From: a virus
Direction: 5' to 3' (one strand)
Length of the DNA: 46,178 nucleotides
IMG/VR virus record: IMGVR_UViG_3300049716_000014
Span: 1 to 46,178 of that record
Of the stretch, positions 14,697-22,268 are shown one piece after another (the stretch's first letter is position 1; the number at the start of each line of letters is the position of its first letter). The position numbers and the translations under genes are program-made. The notes below the pieces were generated by a model that was not told the DNA's origin, ran no database searches, and worked only from the letters and a program-made list of their open reading frames with translations.

Positions 14697-15824
14697 TTAT
14701 ATAGGTACATCATCGCCATCAATACCGCCCTGATCATTAGCAACCACTGGCTTTATTGACACCAAATTAAGATAAGTTTTACCGTCTTTCGCTGACACGC
14801 TTTCAACATATTCTGCGTCCAACAATATCGGAGGAGACGCTTTTCCCCATTCTACAATCGAATCGTATATTTTAGAGTCAAAAGTACCCATCCATCTTCC
14901 GTCTATTTTAACTCCGTATTTATTACCGGCTTTTCCGTTTGATACAAATGGCTTGATTTTTTTGTCCTCAATAGTTCCACGGCAAGTCAAGGAAACAGGA
15001 TTTGATGAAGGTTTGGCTGGTTCAGTTTTAACGACAGTAGGAGCTGGTTGTGATTTCGTAACAGTTTGTTCAACTATTTGCGCTTCTTCAACTCCGCCAG
15101 ACACCGCATCGCGTAAAGCCGAAGATGTTGTTTGATTTTTAGCTTCCTCTGCTGTGGATTCAGCCATGGATATATCATACTGCTCATTGTCTCGATCAAT
15201 AACTCGTTCAATATCCGTTGATTTCGGGAGTCTTTTAGAAAGGCGTTTAATCGCCGATTTTCTGTACTGTTCGTCCCTAAAAGCGCCCCCCCATACTTCT
15301 TTTGTCTTAGCGCAGGCTTCAATTTTGTGCATTTCTTGTTCGGTAATTTCTTCATGGTACACGCTCCCATCCTTGGTAATGGCATAACCATACGTTAATA
15401 CCGGAGCTCCACGTTCGCCACGCGCCTTAACGTGCTTGAAATGCGGACCACGTTCATCCGTATAACTCTCATATTGATCATTTGTAAATACCGTTTGAGC
15501 ATCCACCGTAGCTAGTTCTCCAGAATTACGAATTAGCTTTAAAAGACCTCCCACCATAGGTTGATACGCAATTTTGCCTTTATACGGCACTAGCGCAGCT
15601 TCTCGTCCATCAGGAATAAGACCATCAGATGCACACGCAAGGCAACTGGAATATAACGATGGACGGTCAAGGTTAAGCAACTCTGGCTTAAGCTGGACTG
15701 CGGTTACAACGACTTGCATGAACTTCTCCGGGCTGATGTAACTTGGCAATACAGATTTAAGTTGATCCTCCATCTTGGCAAGCGTTTGACGTACTTCTAC
15801 AACAGGGCTTATTTGTGTGGCCAT
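14697..15824 (-). CDS. recT: RecT-family single-strand annealing protein
   Basis: 375 residues. The conserved RecT core spans about residues 10-225: a leading helix with LPSYISPEKFMQVVVTAVQ, CLACASDGLIPDGREAALVP, YQPMVGGLLKLIRNSG, and the basic EQYRKSAIKRLSKRLPKS near the end. The remaining 150 residues are a variable tail with a linker and a C-terminal beta-rich part (GTIEDKKIKPFVSNG) that may contact partners. It anneals single strands made by the YqaJ exonuclease encoded three genes upstream. Start and upstream stop overlap as TAATG. Confidence 0.92.
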   Translation of the reverse strand: MATQISPVVEVRQTLAKMEDQLKSVLPSYISPEKFMQVVVTAVQLKPELLNLDRPSLYSSCLACASDGLIPDGREAALVPYKGKIAYQPMVGGLLKLIRNSGELATVDAQTVFTNDQYESYTDERGPHFKHVKARGERGAPVLTYGYAITKDGSVYHEEITEQEMHKIEACAKTKEVWGGAFRDEQYRKSAIKRLSKRLPKSTDIERVIDRDNEQYDISMAESTAEEAKNQTTSSALRDAVSGGVEEAQIVEQTVTKSQPAPTVVKTEPAKPSSNPVSLTCRGTIEDKKIKPFVSNGKAGNKYGVKIDGRWMGTFDSKIYDSIVEWGKASPPILLDAEYVESVSAKDGKTYLNLVSIKPVVANDQGGIDGDDVPI

Positions 15825-16834
15825 TAAAAATCCTCCATAATTGTTGGGTTAATTTTTGAAATTGCTAAATAGAGATGACTTTTTGCATCGCTAATTATAC
15901 GCATAGATTCAGGACTATTAACGTCTGGTATTTTAATGGCCTCAACTGCTTTTCGGAACTCCCATAATTTTTCCGCATCACCGGCATTAGCTAATTCCAG
16001 TTCTTTGCGTATGCGTTCTGCCTCGGCCTTCATTTCAGCTTGTTTCTTCGCTCTTAATTCAGATTCAATCTTCTCACGTTCTGCTCGTTCTTTGTCTAAC
16101 TTTGCTTCTTGCTCTTTTCGTACCAAGTCAAGTTTAGCTTGCTGTTCTACTCTTTCTTTAGCGATTTTTGCTTCATTATCCTTCTTAATTTTTTCTTGTT
16201 CATCACGAGCCTTCCGTTCGGCTTCCAATCTCTTAGACTCCGCATCCCGTCTTTCTTTCATGCGTTCATCTTCAATGCGCTTGCGTTCAATGGCTGCCAA
16301 TCTATCTTTCTCCATCGCCTCTTTACGCAACCTTTCATTCTCCGCATAAATTCTATCCCGTTCTTCAACGTCAGCCTTTTCTTTGGCAATTCGTTCTTCT
16401 TCCATCTTTTTCTCAACTTCCAAACGGATTACTTCGGCTTTAACAGATTCTTGGAACTCTACAAATTTCTCCTGTTTTTCAAGATATTCTTCAATCGGGA
16501 TGATAAGAGCTTTTAAAACATTGGCGATACCATCAATAGCTTTTCCCTCACGCAAAGACTGTTCTTTTAGTTCTTTACGTGATTTCTCTATAGCTAAACG
16601 TTTTTCACGCAATGCAAGTCTACCGGCCCGCGCTAACTTCATCATATCGGTTTGCTTGGCATCAGTAACAACGATGGTTTTAGTTTGCTTTGCCCATTCG
16701 TCAGCCATAGTGAAGTAATCTTGGAACTTATTTAAGATATACTTGGCTTTTGTTTCTTCAAGGCCGGATTCTTGGACTATTACTTGCAGTTGATTTGTGG
16801 ATGGTTCTTCATCCCAATTTTCGTAATCAGGCAT
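15824..16834 (-). CDS. Long coiled-coil protein in the recombination operon
   Basis: 336 residues from the ATG at 16834 (TAATG overlap). After an N-terminal 80 residues, residues about 90-290 form one very long, charged coiled coil of repeated Arg, Glu, Lys and Ala (e.g. RKARDEQEKIKKDNEAKIAK). The C-terminus is a compact domain ending in AISKINPTIMEDF. Its place between YqaJ and RecT and its length resemble the DUF1351-type accessory proteins of phage recombination operons; the family link is uncertain. It may bridge the exonuclease and the annealing protein. Confidence 0.6.
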   Translation of the reverse strand: MPDYENWDEEPSTNQLQVIVQESGLEETKAKYILNKFQDYFTMADEWAKQTKTIVVTDAKQTDMMKLARAGRLALREKRLAIEKSRKELKEQSLREGKAIDGIANVLKALIIPIEEYLEKQEKFVEFQESVKAEVIRLEVEKKMEEERIAKEKADVEERDRIYAENERLRKEAMEKDRLAAIERKRIEDERMKERRDAESKRLEAERKARDEQEKIKKDNEAKIAKERVEQQAKLDLVRKEQEAKLDKERAEREKIESELRAKKQAEMKAEAERIRKELELANAGDAEKLWEFRKAVEAIKIPDVNSPESMRIISDAKSHLYLAISKINPTIMEDF

Positions 16835-17001
16835 TAAAAATCTTCCTTGCCTGTCAAAATACAAGCCGTTAATTGTTCCGATAAAACAGGATGTTTAATA
16901 TTAATTTGGACAGTATCACCTTGTTGAAGAGCTTCAGTGTATTTGTCAGATATTGTATATTCACGTCGTACATATGGGGAAAACTCTATGAATATTTTCA
17001 T
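16834..17001 (-). CDS. 55-residue hypothetical protein
   Basis: Starts MKIFIEFSPYVRREYTISDK and appears to be a small beta-rich fold. The ATG overlaps the YqaJ stop (ATGA) and the stop overlaps the coiled-coil gene start (TAATG), so it is a coupled member of the operon. No family recognised. Confidence 0.6.
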   Translation of the reverse strand: MKIFIEFSPYVRREYTISDKYTEALQQGDTVQINIKHPVLSEQLTACILTGKEDF

Positions 17002-17915
17002 TTGCTCTTCTTCCAATTGATACGAAAATTCCTAAATCCAGCACGGTCATACTCAACGTGCGTACCTGCCACCATACCGGCAGTGATTGAAAATCCGTTG
17101 CCATTTGCACGTTCCGCATTCCCAATGGCCGTCAATAACTGTGCTTTGATAGCATCTCTATCGGATTCGAGGGCTTTAATATCATCACCAAATTTCTTAT
17201 AATCACTGGCAAGAACGGTAAGATTATCGTCAGATGATATGTCAATTACGGTGCCCGGTTCTGCGAAGGAATATAACGTGTTAATAAATCCCGCGTCCTC
17301 TTGAAAGTTAGGCAATGGTCCAATACCAGCATCAACGGAGGCCCAGAATGAGGAGCATTTGGCAAGGATGGCATCCTGTACCTTTTTATCCGCCGTCCGT
17401 TCAATCAATTCAATATGGTTCCCACCAATGCAAGCGCCTATAAGACATTTATCACGTCCAGAAACAAGCATTTCCATTTGCACTTGACACTCGATATGCA
17501 ATGGTGCCTGTGGCGCTCCAGTATCTGATGGAATCCAATCATTTTTGTAGACGAGGCCATCTACGTTTTTGATCTCAAGTAAGAATTGACTCATGTCTTT
17601 GGCTGTTGCTTCAAAATCGAATGAAGCACCAATCCTTAATTGGTCATCAAAGATAAATTCATTCATCCGGCGTAAAAACCAATCGTTCTTATCGCCAATA
17701 TGTTTTGCTATTGCGTCCTGTAATGCGATACCTAATTCCATGCGTTCATTTGGATCAATCTTGACATATTGCTGGTTCTTTTTTCTGTTCCAAAGCTCGA
17801 ATGCCGTTGTATACGGACTGATACCGAATAAGGCTGCCACCTCTGTGCTTGTAACCACTCTAGTTCGCATTTCCAACCAATGCTGTTCGTTATCTGGAAT
17901 AATAATTTGACGCAT
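16998..17915 (-). CDS. YqaJ-type (lambda exonuclease-like) recombination nuclease
   Basis: 305 residues. The first 200 residues match the YqaJ fold: WLEMRTRVVTSTEVAALFGI, then GIALQDAIAKHIG, the acidic IGASFDFEA, the LLEIKN catalytic E-x-K pair and HIECQVQMEMLVSG. The last 100 residues are a helical tail that ends in a beta segment. It should degrade one strand from double-strand ends to give the substrate for RecT. It is preceded by a structured leader (17934-17987). Confidence 0.88.
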   Translation of the reverse strand: MRQIIIPDNEQHWLEMRTRVVTSTEVAALFGISPYTTAFELWNRKKNQQYVKIDPNERMELGIALQDAIAKHIGDKNDWFLRRMNEFIFDDQLRIGASFDFEATAKDMSQFLLEIKNVDGLVYKNDWIPSDTGAPQAPLHIECQVQMEMLVSGRDKCLIGACIGGNHIELIERTADKKVQDAILAKCSSFWASVDAGIGPLPNFQEDAGFINTLYSFAEPGTVIDISSDDNLTVLASDYKKFGDDIKALESDRDAIKAQLLTAIGNAERANGNGFSITAGMVAGTHVEYDRAGFRNFRINWKKSK

Positions 17916-17933
17916 GATACTCCTTATATAATG

Positions 17934-17987
17934 ACCTGGCGCCTACACCTTGCGGTGTAAAAGCGCCAACTTACATGGGCGCCAGGT
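17934..17987 (-). other. Structured RNA leader before the YqaJ gene
   Basis: A perfect 10-bp outer stem ACCTGGCGCC (17934-17943) pairs with GGCGCCAGGT (17978-17987). Inside is a hairpin TACACC-TTGC-GGTGTA (17944-17959) and a free TTGGCGC repeat. The transcript would fold just upstream of the YqaJ ribosome site. It fits no riboswitch that I know. Confidence 0.6.
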
Positions 17988-18085
17988 TAAATTACTTCAT
18001 CCGTTGGTTCACTGTCAGGATATATTTTTTCAAAATCTTTTTCGGCTTCTTCATTAATATTTAGGGCTTTGAAGTTTGGGGTCAC
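17987..18085 (-). CDS. 32-residue acidic peptide
   Basis: GTG start with AAGGAG at a good distance. The product contains LNINEEAEKDFEKIYPDSEP and is acidic and mostly helical. It follows the RHH gene in the leftward operon and ends at the edge of the structured leader. Its leader, AAGGAGCGCCAA, is identical to the one before the ArdC gene. No family. Confidence 0.5.
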   Translation of the reverse strand: MTPNFKALNINEEAEKDFEKIYPDSEPTDEVI

Positions 18086-18108
18086 TTGGCGCTCCTTATT
18101 GGTGATTG

Positions 18109-18258
18109 TTATTTTTTCTTTTCCGCAATCTCAATTCCAGCTTTGAATATCTCTGATATTTTCCAGCCATCTTCTCGTAATTTCTGAATACGATTGTAAA
18201 TATCTTCATGGAACGCTAAAGATATTGGGAATCTTGCTTTTGCATTTTTCTTTTTCAT
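18109..18258 (-). CDS. Ribbon-helix-helix type DNA-binding protein
   Basis: 49 residues. A basic start (MKKKNAKARFPISLAF) forms the strand, followed by HEDIYNRIQKLREDGWKISEIFKAGIEIAEKK as two helices, the layout of short CopG/Arc-like repressors. The promoter's -10 element ends only seven bases before the ATG, so the transcript is probably leaderless. It is divergent from the DECH helicase, and the inverted repeat between them is a likely operator for this protein. Confidence 0.6.
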   Translation of the reverse strand: MKKKNAKARFPISLAFHEDIYNRIQKLREDGWKISEIFKAGIEIAEKKK

Positions 18259-18265
18259 ATCTAAA

Positions 18266-18336
18266 ATTCTACCATAATTTTTTTTAATGTCAAGGCATTA
18301 TTTTTGTATTGACATTATTTTATTTTTTAGTATACT
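18266..18336. promoter_or_regulatory. Facing promoters with an inverted repeat (operator candidate)
   Basis: Leftward: TTGACA at 18293-18288 and TAGAAT at 18271-18266. Rightward: TTGACA at 18309-18314 and TATACT at 18331-18336. Both spacers are 16 bases. The two -35 elements lie in the inverted repeat AATGTCAA (18286-18293) and TTGACATT (18309-18316). The -10 elements end 7 and 6 bases before the two ATGs, so both mRNAs would begin at or very near their start codon. A repressor bound to the repeat could cover both -35 elements at once. Confidence 0.7.
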
Positions 18337-18342
18337 TTAGGT

Positions 18343-20672
18343 ATGCTAAAATTACGTCCATATCAAGAAGATTTAATAAGCAATTCCCGTCAATTAATGA
18401 AACAAGGCGTTCGTTCCCTTATAATAGAAAGTCCGTGCGGTTCTGGAAAGACTTGCCTAACCGCTAAAATGCTTCAAACAGCGTCAGAAAAAGGAATGTC
18501 CTCGCTTTTTATAGTCCATAGAAGGGAACTTGTGAAGCAATCAATGGACACGTTCAAACTTGCCGGCGTTCCGCATGGCGTTATTGCAGCAGGGTTCTAT
18601 GAGGAAAAGAAGCATTTAGTCCAGATCGCCAGCATACAGACGTTGGCTCGTAGGGTTAAGTGGTTGAAGAAGCCTTCTCTTATAATCTGGGATGAGTGCA
18701 TAAGTGGGGATAGTATTATTGAAACAAATGTTGGACAAATTCGTATGGATAGTATACCATCATATAAAGATTTAAGAATTAAAAGTTTTAATGGGACAGA
18801 CATTGTCTATCCTAAAATCAAAGCATTTAAGGATTCTGGATTTAAAGAAATTTATGAAATAACTTTAGAAGATAGGAAAAAAATTAAATGTACCGAAAAT
18901 CATCCACTGATGACAAAAGAAGGATGGGTAGTTGCAGGGAAGCTAAAGAATGGCGAAAAAGTATTCGTATCTCCGCAAAACAAAAACGTTTTCTATACGG
19001 CACTCTTATTGGCGATGGTTCAATTGGATACCCAAATAAAAGATCAAAAACCCCTCGGTTGGCGTGGACTCATTCAGCCAATCAATTGGAATGGATGGAG
19101 TTTAAGGCCAATATATTACGAAACCTCAGAATCGGAATTGACCACGTCAGAAATGCAGGCTTTGGAGATTATTCTGTCAGAGGTAGAACCTCTTGCCTTG
19201 AAAGTCTTAAAGAAATACATTCCACAGTGTATAGGAATGGGAGAAAAACTATCAGCCAAGAATGGCTTCAGAGTCTCGGCTCTGAAGGAATTGCATGGTG
19301 GTTGTGTGATGACGGATGTTATCAAAGACGTTGCGGATGGATTGAATTTAATACTCAAGGATACAATTACAAAGAAAATCTTCTCATTCAAAAATTCTTT
19401 TTTGAAAGATATGGAGATTGTCGATTGTATCAACATAAAAGAGGGCATTATTCAGTTCGACTCCCAAAAGAATCTTCAAGAAATCTTATCAAAGATGTTA
19501 GAAAGTATGTGCCAGAATGTATGGCGTACAAGTTGGGTAAGAATAGAATCAATAAAAAAAGTATGTTCCGAGAAGGTCTACGATATATCTGTGGGTAGAA
19601 CTCACTGGTTCATAATTGTCATCATGTGGCCGCAAAGTCATGGTCAAAGATACATGACCAATACCCAGACGCTTATCACATTGGTTTGTCGGCTACGCCT
19701 TCCAGGCTTGACGGAACCGGCCTTGGCAAGTGGTTCAAAGCAATCGTACACGGGCCTACTGTTGAATGGCTTATTAATGAAGGCTATCTGTCAAAATATA
19801 AGCTATACGCCCCGTCATCCGTCAATGTGTCAGGCGTACATACACAGATGGGTGACTACAATCGCAAAGAGCTTAATGTTGCTACTGATAAGCCGTCAAT
19901 AACAGGAAATGCTATTCATCACTACATTAAATACGCTTATGGCAAACGGGCAATAGTTTTCGCAGTTTCTATTGAACACTCGAAACATATAGTAGCCGAT
20001 TTTCAAAAAGCCGGTATATCCGCAGTTCACGTTGATGGGGAAACACCTACAGAAGAAAGGGATTATGCAATCAATAAATTCAGAGAAGGATCAATCAATG
20101 TGCTTAGTAACGTTGAATTATTTGGGGAAGGATTTGACCTTCCCGCTATCGAAGTGGCAATCCTTCTTCGCCCAACTAAAAGCCTGGGATGCTATGTTCA
20201 ACAGGCCGGGAGGGTTCTACGCACCTTGGATGGTAAAAGAGAAGCAATCATCCTTGATCATGCAGGTAACTGTCAGCTTCACGGTTTGCCAGATGATGAG
20301 CGTACTTGGTCCCTTGAAGGTTCACGTAAGAAAGCTCAAGAAAAACCAGAAATAAGTGTTAAGATCTGCCCATCATGCTTCGGTGCGCAAAAGTCATATG
20401 TTAAAGCCTGTATTTATTGCGGGTATATATTCGCTGTTAAGTCACGCGAAGTTGAACATAAAGAGGGTGATCTGGTTGAAGTAAACTCCGAAATAGTAAG
20501 ACAAACAAGAACCAACGATCTCTGGCAGGCAAAAACCCGTGACCAGTTAATCGAACTTGGCCGACAACGTAAATATCGTCACCCGGAATATTGGGCACAT
20601 CATATATTACAAGCACGTCAATTAAGAAAAATAAAAGGTAAACCAGTGGAGGTATCAAATGGAAACTTATAG
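18343..20672 (+). CDS. DECH-box SF2 helicase, split by an intein and frameshifted
   Basis: N-extein: 118 codons in frame with 18343, including motif I SPCGSGKTCLTAKML and motif Ia FIVHRRELVKQS, ending at WDE (motif II). The intein fills 18697-19616. C-extein: from TGT at 19617, in another frame, starting CHHVAAKSWSKI (completing DECHH), then motif III LSATPSRLDG, motif V LFGEGFDLPAIEVAILLRPT, motif VI QQAGRVLRTLDG and a zinc ribbon with CPSC and CIYC. Joined, the exteins give about 469 residues, a normal length for phage restriction-type helicases. The two exteins are out of frame by net one base, so the protein is broken unless a frameshift occurs or the sequence is in error. It may be leaderless (see promoter). 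Confidence 0.8.
18697..19616 (+). mobile_element. Intein in the helicase DECH box, partly frameshifted
   Basis: Starts with cysteine directly after DE: CISGDSIIETNVGQIRM is block A. Block B is CTENHPLMTKEGWVVAGKLK, with the usual NHP and GW. Near the end, RIESIKKVCSEKVYDISVGR is block F-like. All are in the frame of the N-extein. The final VHN and following Cys (19608-19619) are in the next frame, so the element is 920 bases, not a multiple of three. The normal spacer between block F and the HN dipeptide is missing. A LAGLIDADG endonuclease overlaps it in the third frame. The insertion point is inside an essential motif, as is typical of inteins. Confidence 0.85.
18888..19598 (+). CDS. LAGLIDADG homing endonuclease nested in the intein, other frame
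   Basis: 236 residues, in a different frame from the intein's splicing blocks. First motif: KRFLYGTLIGDGSIGYP. Second motif: GSEGIAWWLCDDGCYQ. These are the two LAGLIDADG helices with acidic catalytic residues, and the spacing fits the two-motif family. The N-terminal 30 residues are basic and overlap block B of the intein. The stop TAG (19596-19598) lies just before the intein's C-terminal splice residues. It could be translated from its own ATG at 18888 (weak AGG about eleven bases upstream) or from an inner site. It would cut uninterrupted helicase genes to spread the element. Confidence 0.75.
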   Translation: MYRKSSTDDKRRMGSCREAKEWRKSIRISAKQKRFLYGTLIGDGSIGYPNKRSKTPRLAWTHSANQLEWMEFKANILRNLRIGIDHVRNAGFGDYSVRGRTSCLESLKEIHSTVYRNGRKTISQEWLQSLGSEGIAWWLCDDGCYQRRCGWIEFNTQGYNYKENLLIQKFFFERYGDCRLYQHKRGHYSVRLPKESSRNLIKDVRKYVPECMAYKLGKNRINKKSMFREGLRYICG

Positions 20673-20961
20673 CACAATCGGAACCGGCGTAAAAGTCACA
20701 GACCGCGTATTTACCAGCGATCAGCTTGGAGAAGCAGAAACACCATTTAAATATGTCATCAAGAATCTCGAAGGCCGCTTAATAGGACACCTGGTATTCA
20801 AGAATGGAGAGAACGAAGGAATATTGAATGAGGACCTGTTATCCGTTTTGATTGACCGTCTTGCCACGCAACAGGAAGGGATTAAGAAGGCGAGAGAGAT
20901 AGGTTTTGCTTTGGCCAGATGTGAAGAAGCATTAATGTGGTTGAAAAGCAGGGTAAAATGA
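20659..20961 (+). CDS. Second Acb2/Tad1-type hairpin protein
   Basis: 100 residues. The N-terminus is a short beta-rich part with VIKNLEGRLIGHLVFKNGEN. The C-terminal helices NEDLLSVLIDRLATQQEG and KAREIGFALARCEEALMWLK match the same hairpin pattern as the protein at 11703-12062, in the version that has a leading LLxVxIDRL helix. It may bind nucleotide signals made by host defence. The start is within the helicase end (overlap of 14 bases) and its stop overlaps the next gene (ATGA). Confidence 0.6.
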   Translation: METYSTIGTGVKVTDRVFTSDQLGEAETPFKYVIKNLEGRLIGHLVFKNGENEGILNEDLLSVLIDRLATQQEGIKKAREIGFALARCEEALMWLKSRVK

Positions 20962-21230
20962 TATTATCCGAAGGCAACAACATAAAAATAACAAAAGTAG
21001 GTGATGACTACCTAATAAGTAGCCTCACAACAGTCCACAGCAAGGGCTTCAAACTCACAGCAGAGTCCATAGAAATACAAGGAGATCGAGGCATTATGAT
21101 TAGCAGTGCTATGCCTAACAAAATAATCATTAGTGTCGATATTAATAAATTTATAGCGGAGATTAACGATCTACAAACACGCTTCGATAACCTTGAGAAG
21201 ATCGTTTTGGGTATGATTAAGGGTAAATAA
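20958..21230 (+). CDS. Small beta-rich protein with C-terminal coiled coil
   Basis: 90 residues from the ATG at 20958 (ATGA overlap; an upstream GTG is less likely). The first 60 residues alternate hydrophobic and charged positions (NNIKITKVGDDYLISSL), typical of beta structure. The last 30 form a coiled coil (INDLQTRFDNLEKIVLGM). The design looks like a short trimeric or fibre-like module, but the gene is in the early region. Function unknown. Confidence 0.6.
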   Translation: MILSEGNNIKITKVGDDYLISSLTTVHSKGFKLTAESIEIQGDRGIMISSAMPNKIIISVDINKFIAEINDLQTRFDNLEKIVLGMIKGK

Positions 21231-21257
21231 AACATATATACGGATGAAAGGACTTCT

Positions 21258-21479
21258 ATGGACGAGGAAAAGCTGGCAAAGGAATTAATGAATGTTTATT
21301 GGAATAGGGGTGGTGGGTATATGGCTTTTAGGTTAGCCCGCTTCGTCCTGCGAAGGGAAATTGAGGCACGCATGGAAGAATTAACGCATCATATTTCTGG
21401 TAGCCAAGAAGCGTGTTTACATAAATTAGAAAGGCTTGCCTATCTTCGCAGGGATTTAGAAAGGTTGGGAAGGAATTGA
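21258..21479 (+). CDS. Small helical protein
   Basis: 73 residues, with GAAAGGACT before the ATG. It is almost all helix, basic and acidic in alternation (RREIEARMEELTHHISGSQE). No family. It opens the string of miniprotein genes in this region, each with its own strong ribosome site. Confidence 0.6.
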   Translation: MDEEKLAKELMNVYWNRGGGYMAFRLARFVLRREIEARMEELTHHISGSQEACLHKLERLAYLRRDLERLGRN

Positions 21480-21559
21480 CAAATCTATTATTCTTGCAGG
21501 AATTACTGGACAGGGGAAATCGCCCAACGCCGATTAGCACAGGAGTATTTGTTTACTTA

Positions 21560-21584
21560 AACGGCATTGTTAAAGGAACGGAGA
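21560..21584 (+). repeat. Recurrent 25-bp leader, copy 1
   Basis: A 25-base sequence from AACGGCATTG to GGAACGGAGA, containing a ribosome-binding site. It ends five bases before the ATG at 21590. It is identical to 22242-22266, which sits before the gene at 22269. Confidence 0.85.
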
Positions 21585-21589
21585 GCGTT

Positions 21590-21811
21590 ATGGTTCAATT
21601 TATTACGTCACTAGCAGTAAGATGGTTAACATGGCAATTAAGAAAAGACAAAGATTTTTGGAGAAGTTACCAGTCAAATATTGCTATGTGTATATACGAT
21701 AATTTAGGTAGAAATTTGCCATTAACAACAGAAAAATCGAGTCCAACGTTATTAGAACTATCCAATATTTGTGCCAATGATTTTATGTATTTATGGACAA
21801 GAGAAATATAA
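21590..21811 (+). CDS. Small hypothetical protein with leader repeat
   Basis: 73 residues from the ATG at 21590, preferred to a TTG-started longer frame at 21476 because the recurrent leader with GGAACGGAGAG lies just before it. Two tryptophan-rich helices (SLAVRWLTWQLRKDKDFW) precede a leucine-rich end. No family recognised. Confidence 0.55.
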   Translation: MVQFITSLAVRWLTWQLRKDKDFWRSYQSNIAMCIYDNLGRNLPLTTEKSSPTLLELSNICANDFMYLWTREI

Positions 21812-21848
21812 TCCCATAACCCACAACAGTTACAGGAACGGAGAGAGA

Positions 21849-22046
21849 ATGAAACCAAAATGTAGACACCTAAATAATAAGCTCGTATTAACGGCAGGAT
21901 GGTATAGGAAGAATGATGCCTTAATATCAAGTGATGAGGCTTTGGTTTTTGAATGTGAGAAATGCCATGCAATAAGGGTAGATAATAAAAATGAAATGTG
22001 CTACGGAAAAGGTGTTTGGAGTCATTACACAATTAGACCTCTTTAA
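21849..22046 (+). CDS. Zinc-finger-like miniprotein
   Basis: 65 residues; ATG preceded by GGAACGGAGAGAGA. CRHLNNK near the start and FECEKCHAI in the middle give potential zinc ligands. It is probably a small zinc ribbon in a host takeover protein. No family. Confidence 0.6.
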   Translation: MKPKCRHLNNKLVLTAGWYRKNDALISSDEALVFECEKCHAIRVDNKNEMCYGKGVWSHYTIRPL

Positions 22047-22081
22047 CCCCATCACCCACAACAGGAAGGGTAGAGGAAAAT

Positions 22082-22243
22082 ATGAAGAATAAATTACAAG
22101 CAATTTGGCGAATCATTTGGGCAAATGAATACTTTGTATTATGCCCAAGCGGTTCCACAAGCCAATGGTATCAAGATAGCACATCTTATACTGCTAAAAT
22201 TGCTAAAAAGTATAAAGAAAATATTGAGAATGGTTTAGTTTAA
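22082..22243 (+). CDS. 53-residue hypothetical protein
   Basis: ATG with AGAGGAAAAT upstream. The product contains QAIWRIIWANEYFVLCPSGS, then a basic helix. Its intergenic leader shares CCCACAACAG with the one upstream of 21849. It ends two bases into the second leader repeat. Confidence 0.5.
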   Translation: MKNKLQAIWRIIWANEYFVLCPSGSTSQWYQDSTSYTAKIAKKYKENIENGLV

Positions 22244-22266
22244 CGGCATTGTTAAAGGAACGGAGA
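22242..22266 (+). repeat. Recurrent 25-bp leader, copy 2
   Basis: Identical to 21560-21584. It ends three bases before the ATG at 22269. Confidence 0.85.
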
Positions 22267-22268
22267 AA

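Noticed and set aside
17934-17987. tRNA-like gene
   Set aside because: Only two nested stems, no anticodon or T-loop sequence, and no CCA-type end.
18975-18995. Programmed -1 frameshift at AAAACAAAAAC linking the intein start to the endonuclease
   Set aside because: The bases do not form a proper X XXY YYZ slippery site in the helicase frame, and no strong downstream structure is visible; a nested gene or indel is simpler.
21476-21811. 111-residue frame with TTG start
   Set aside because: A later ATG at 21590 has the recurrent leader and a strong ribosome site; the extension has no domain.
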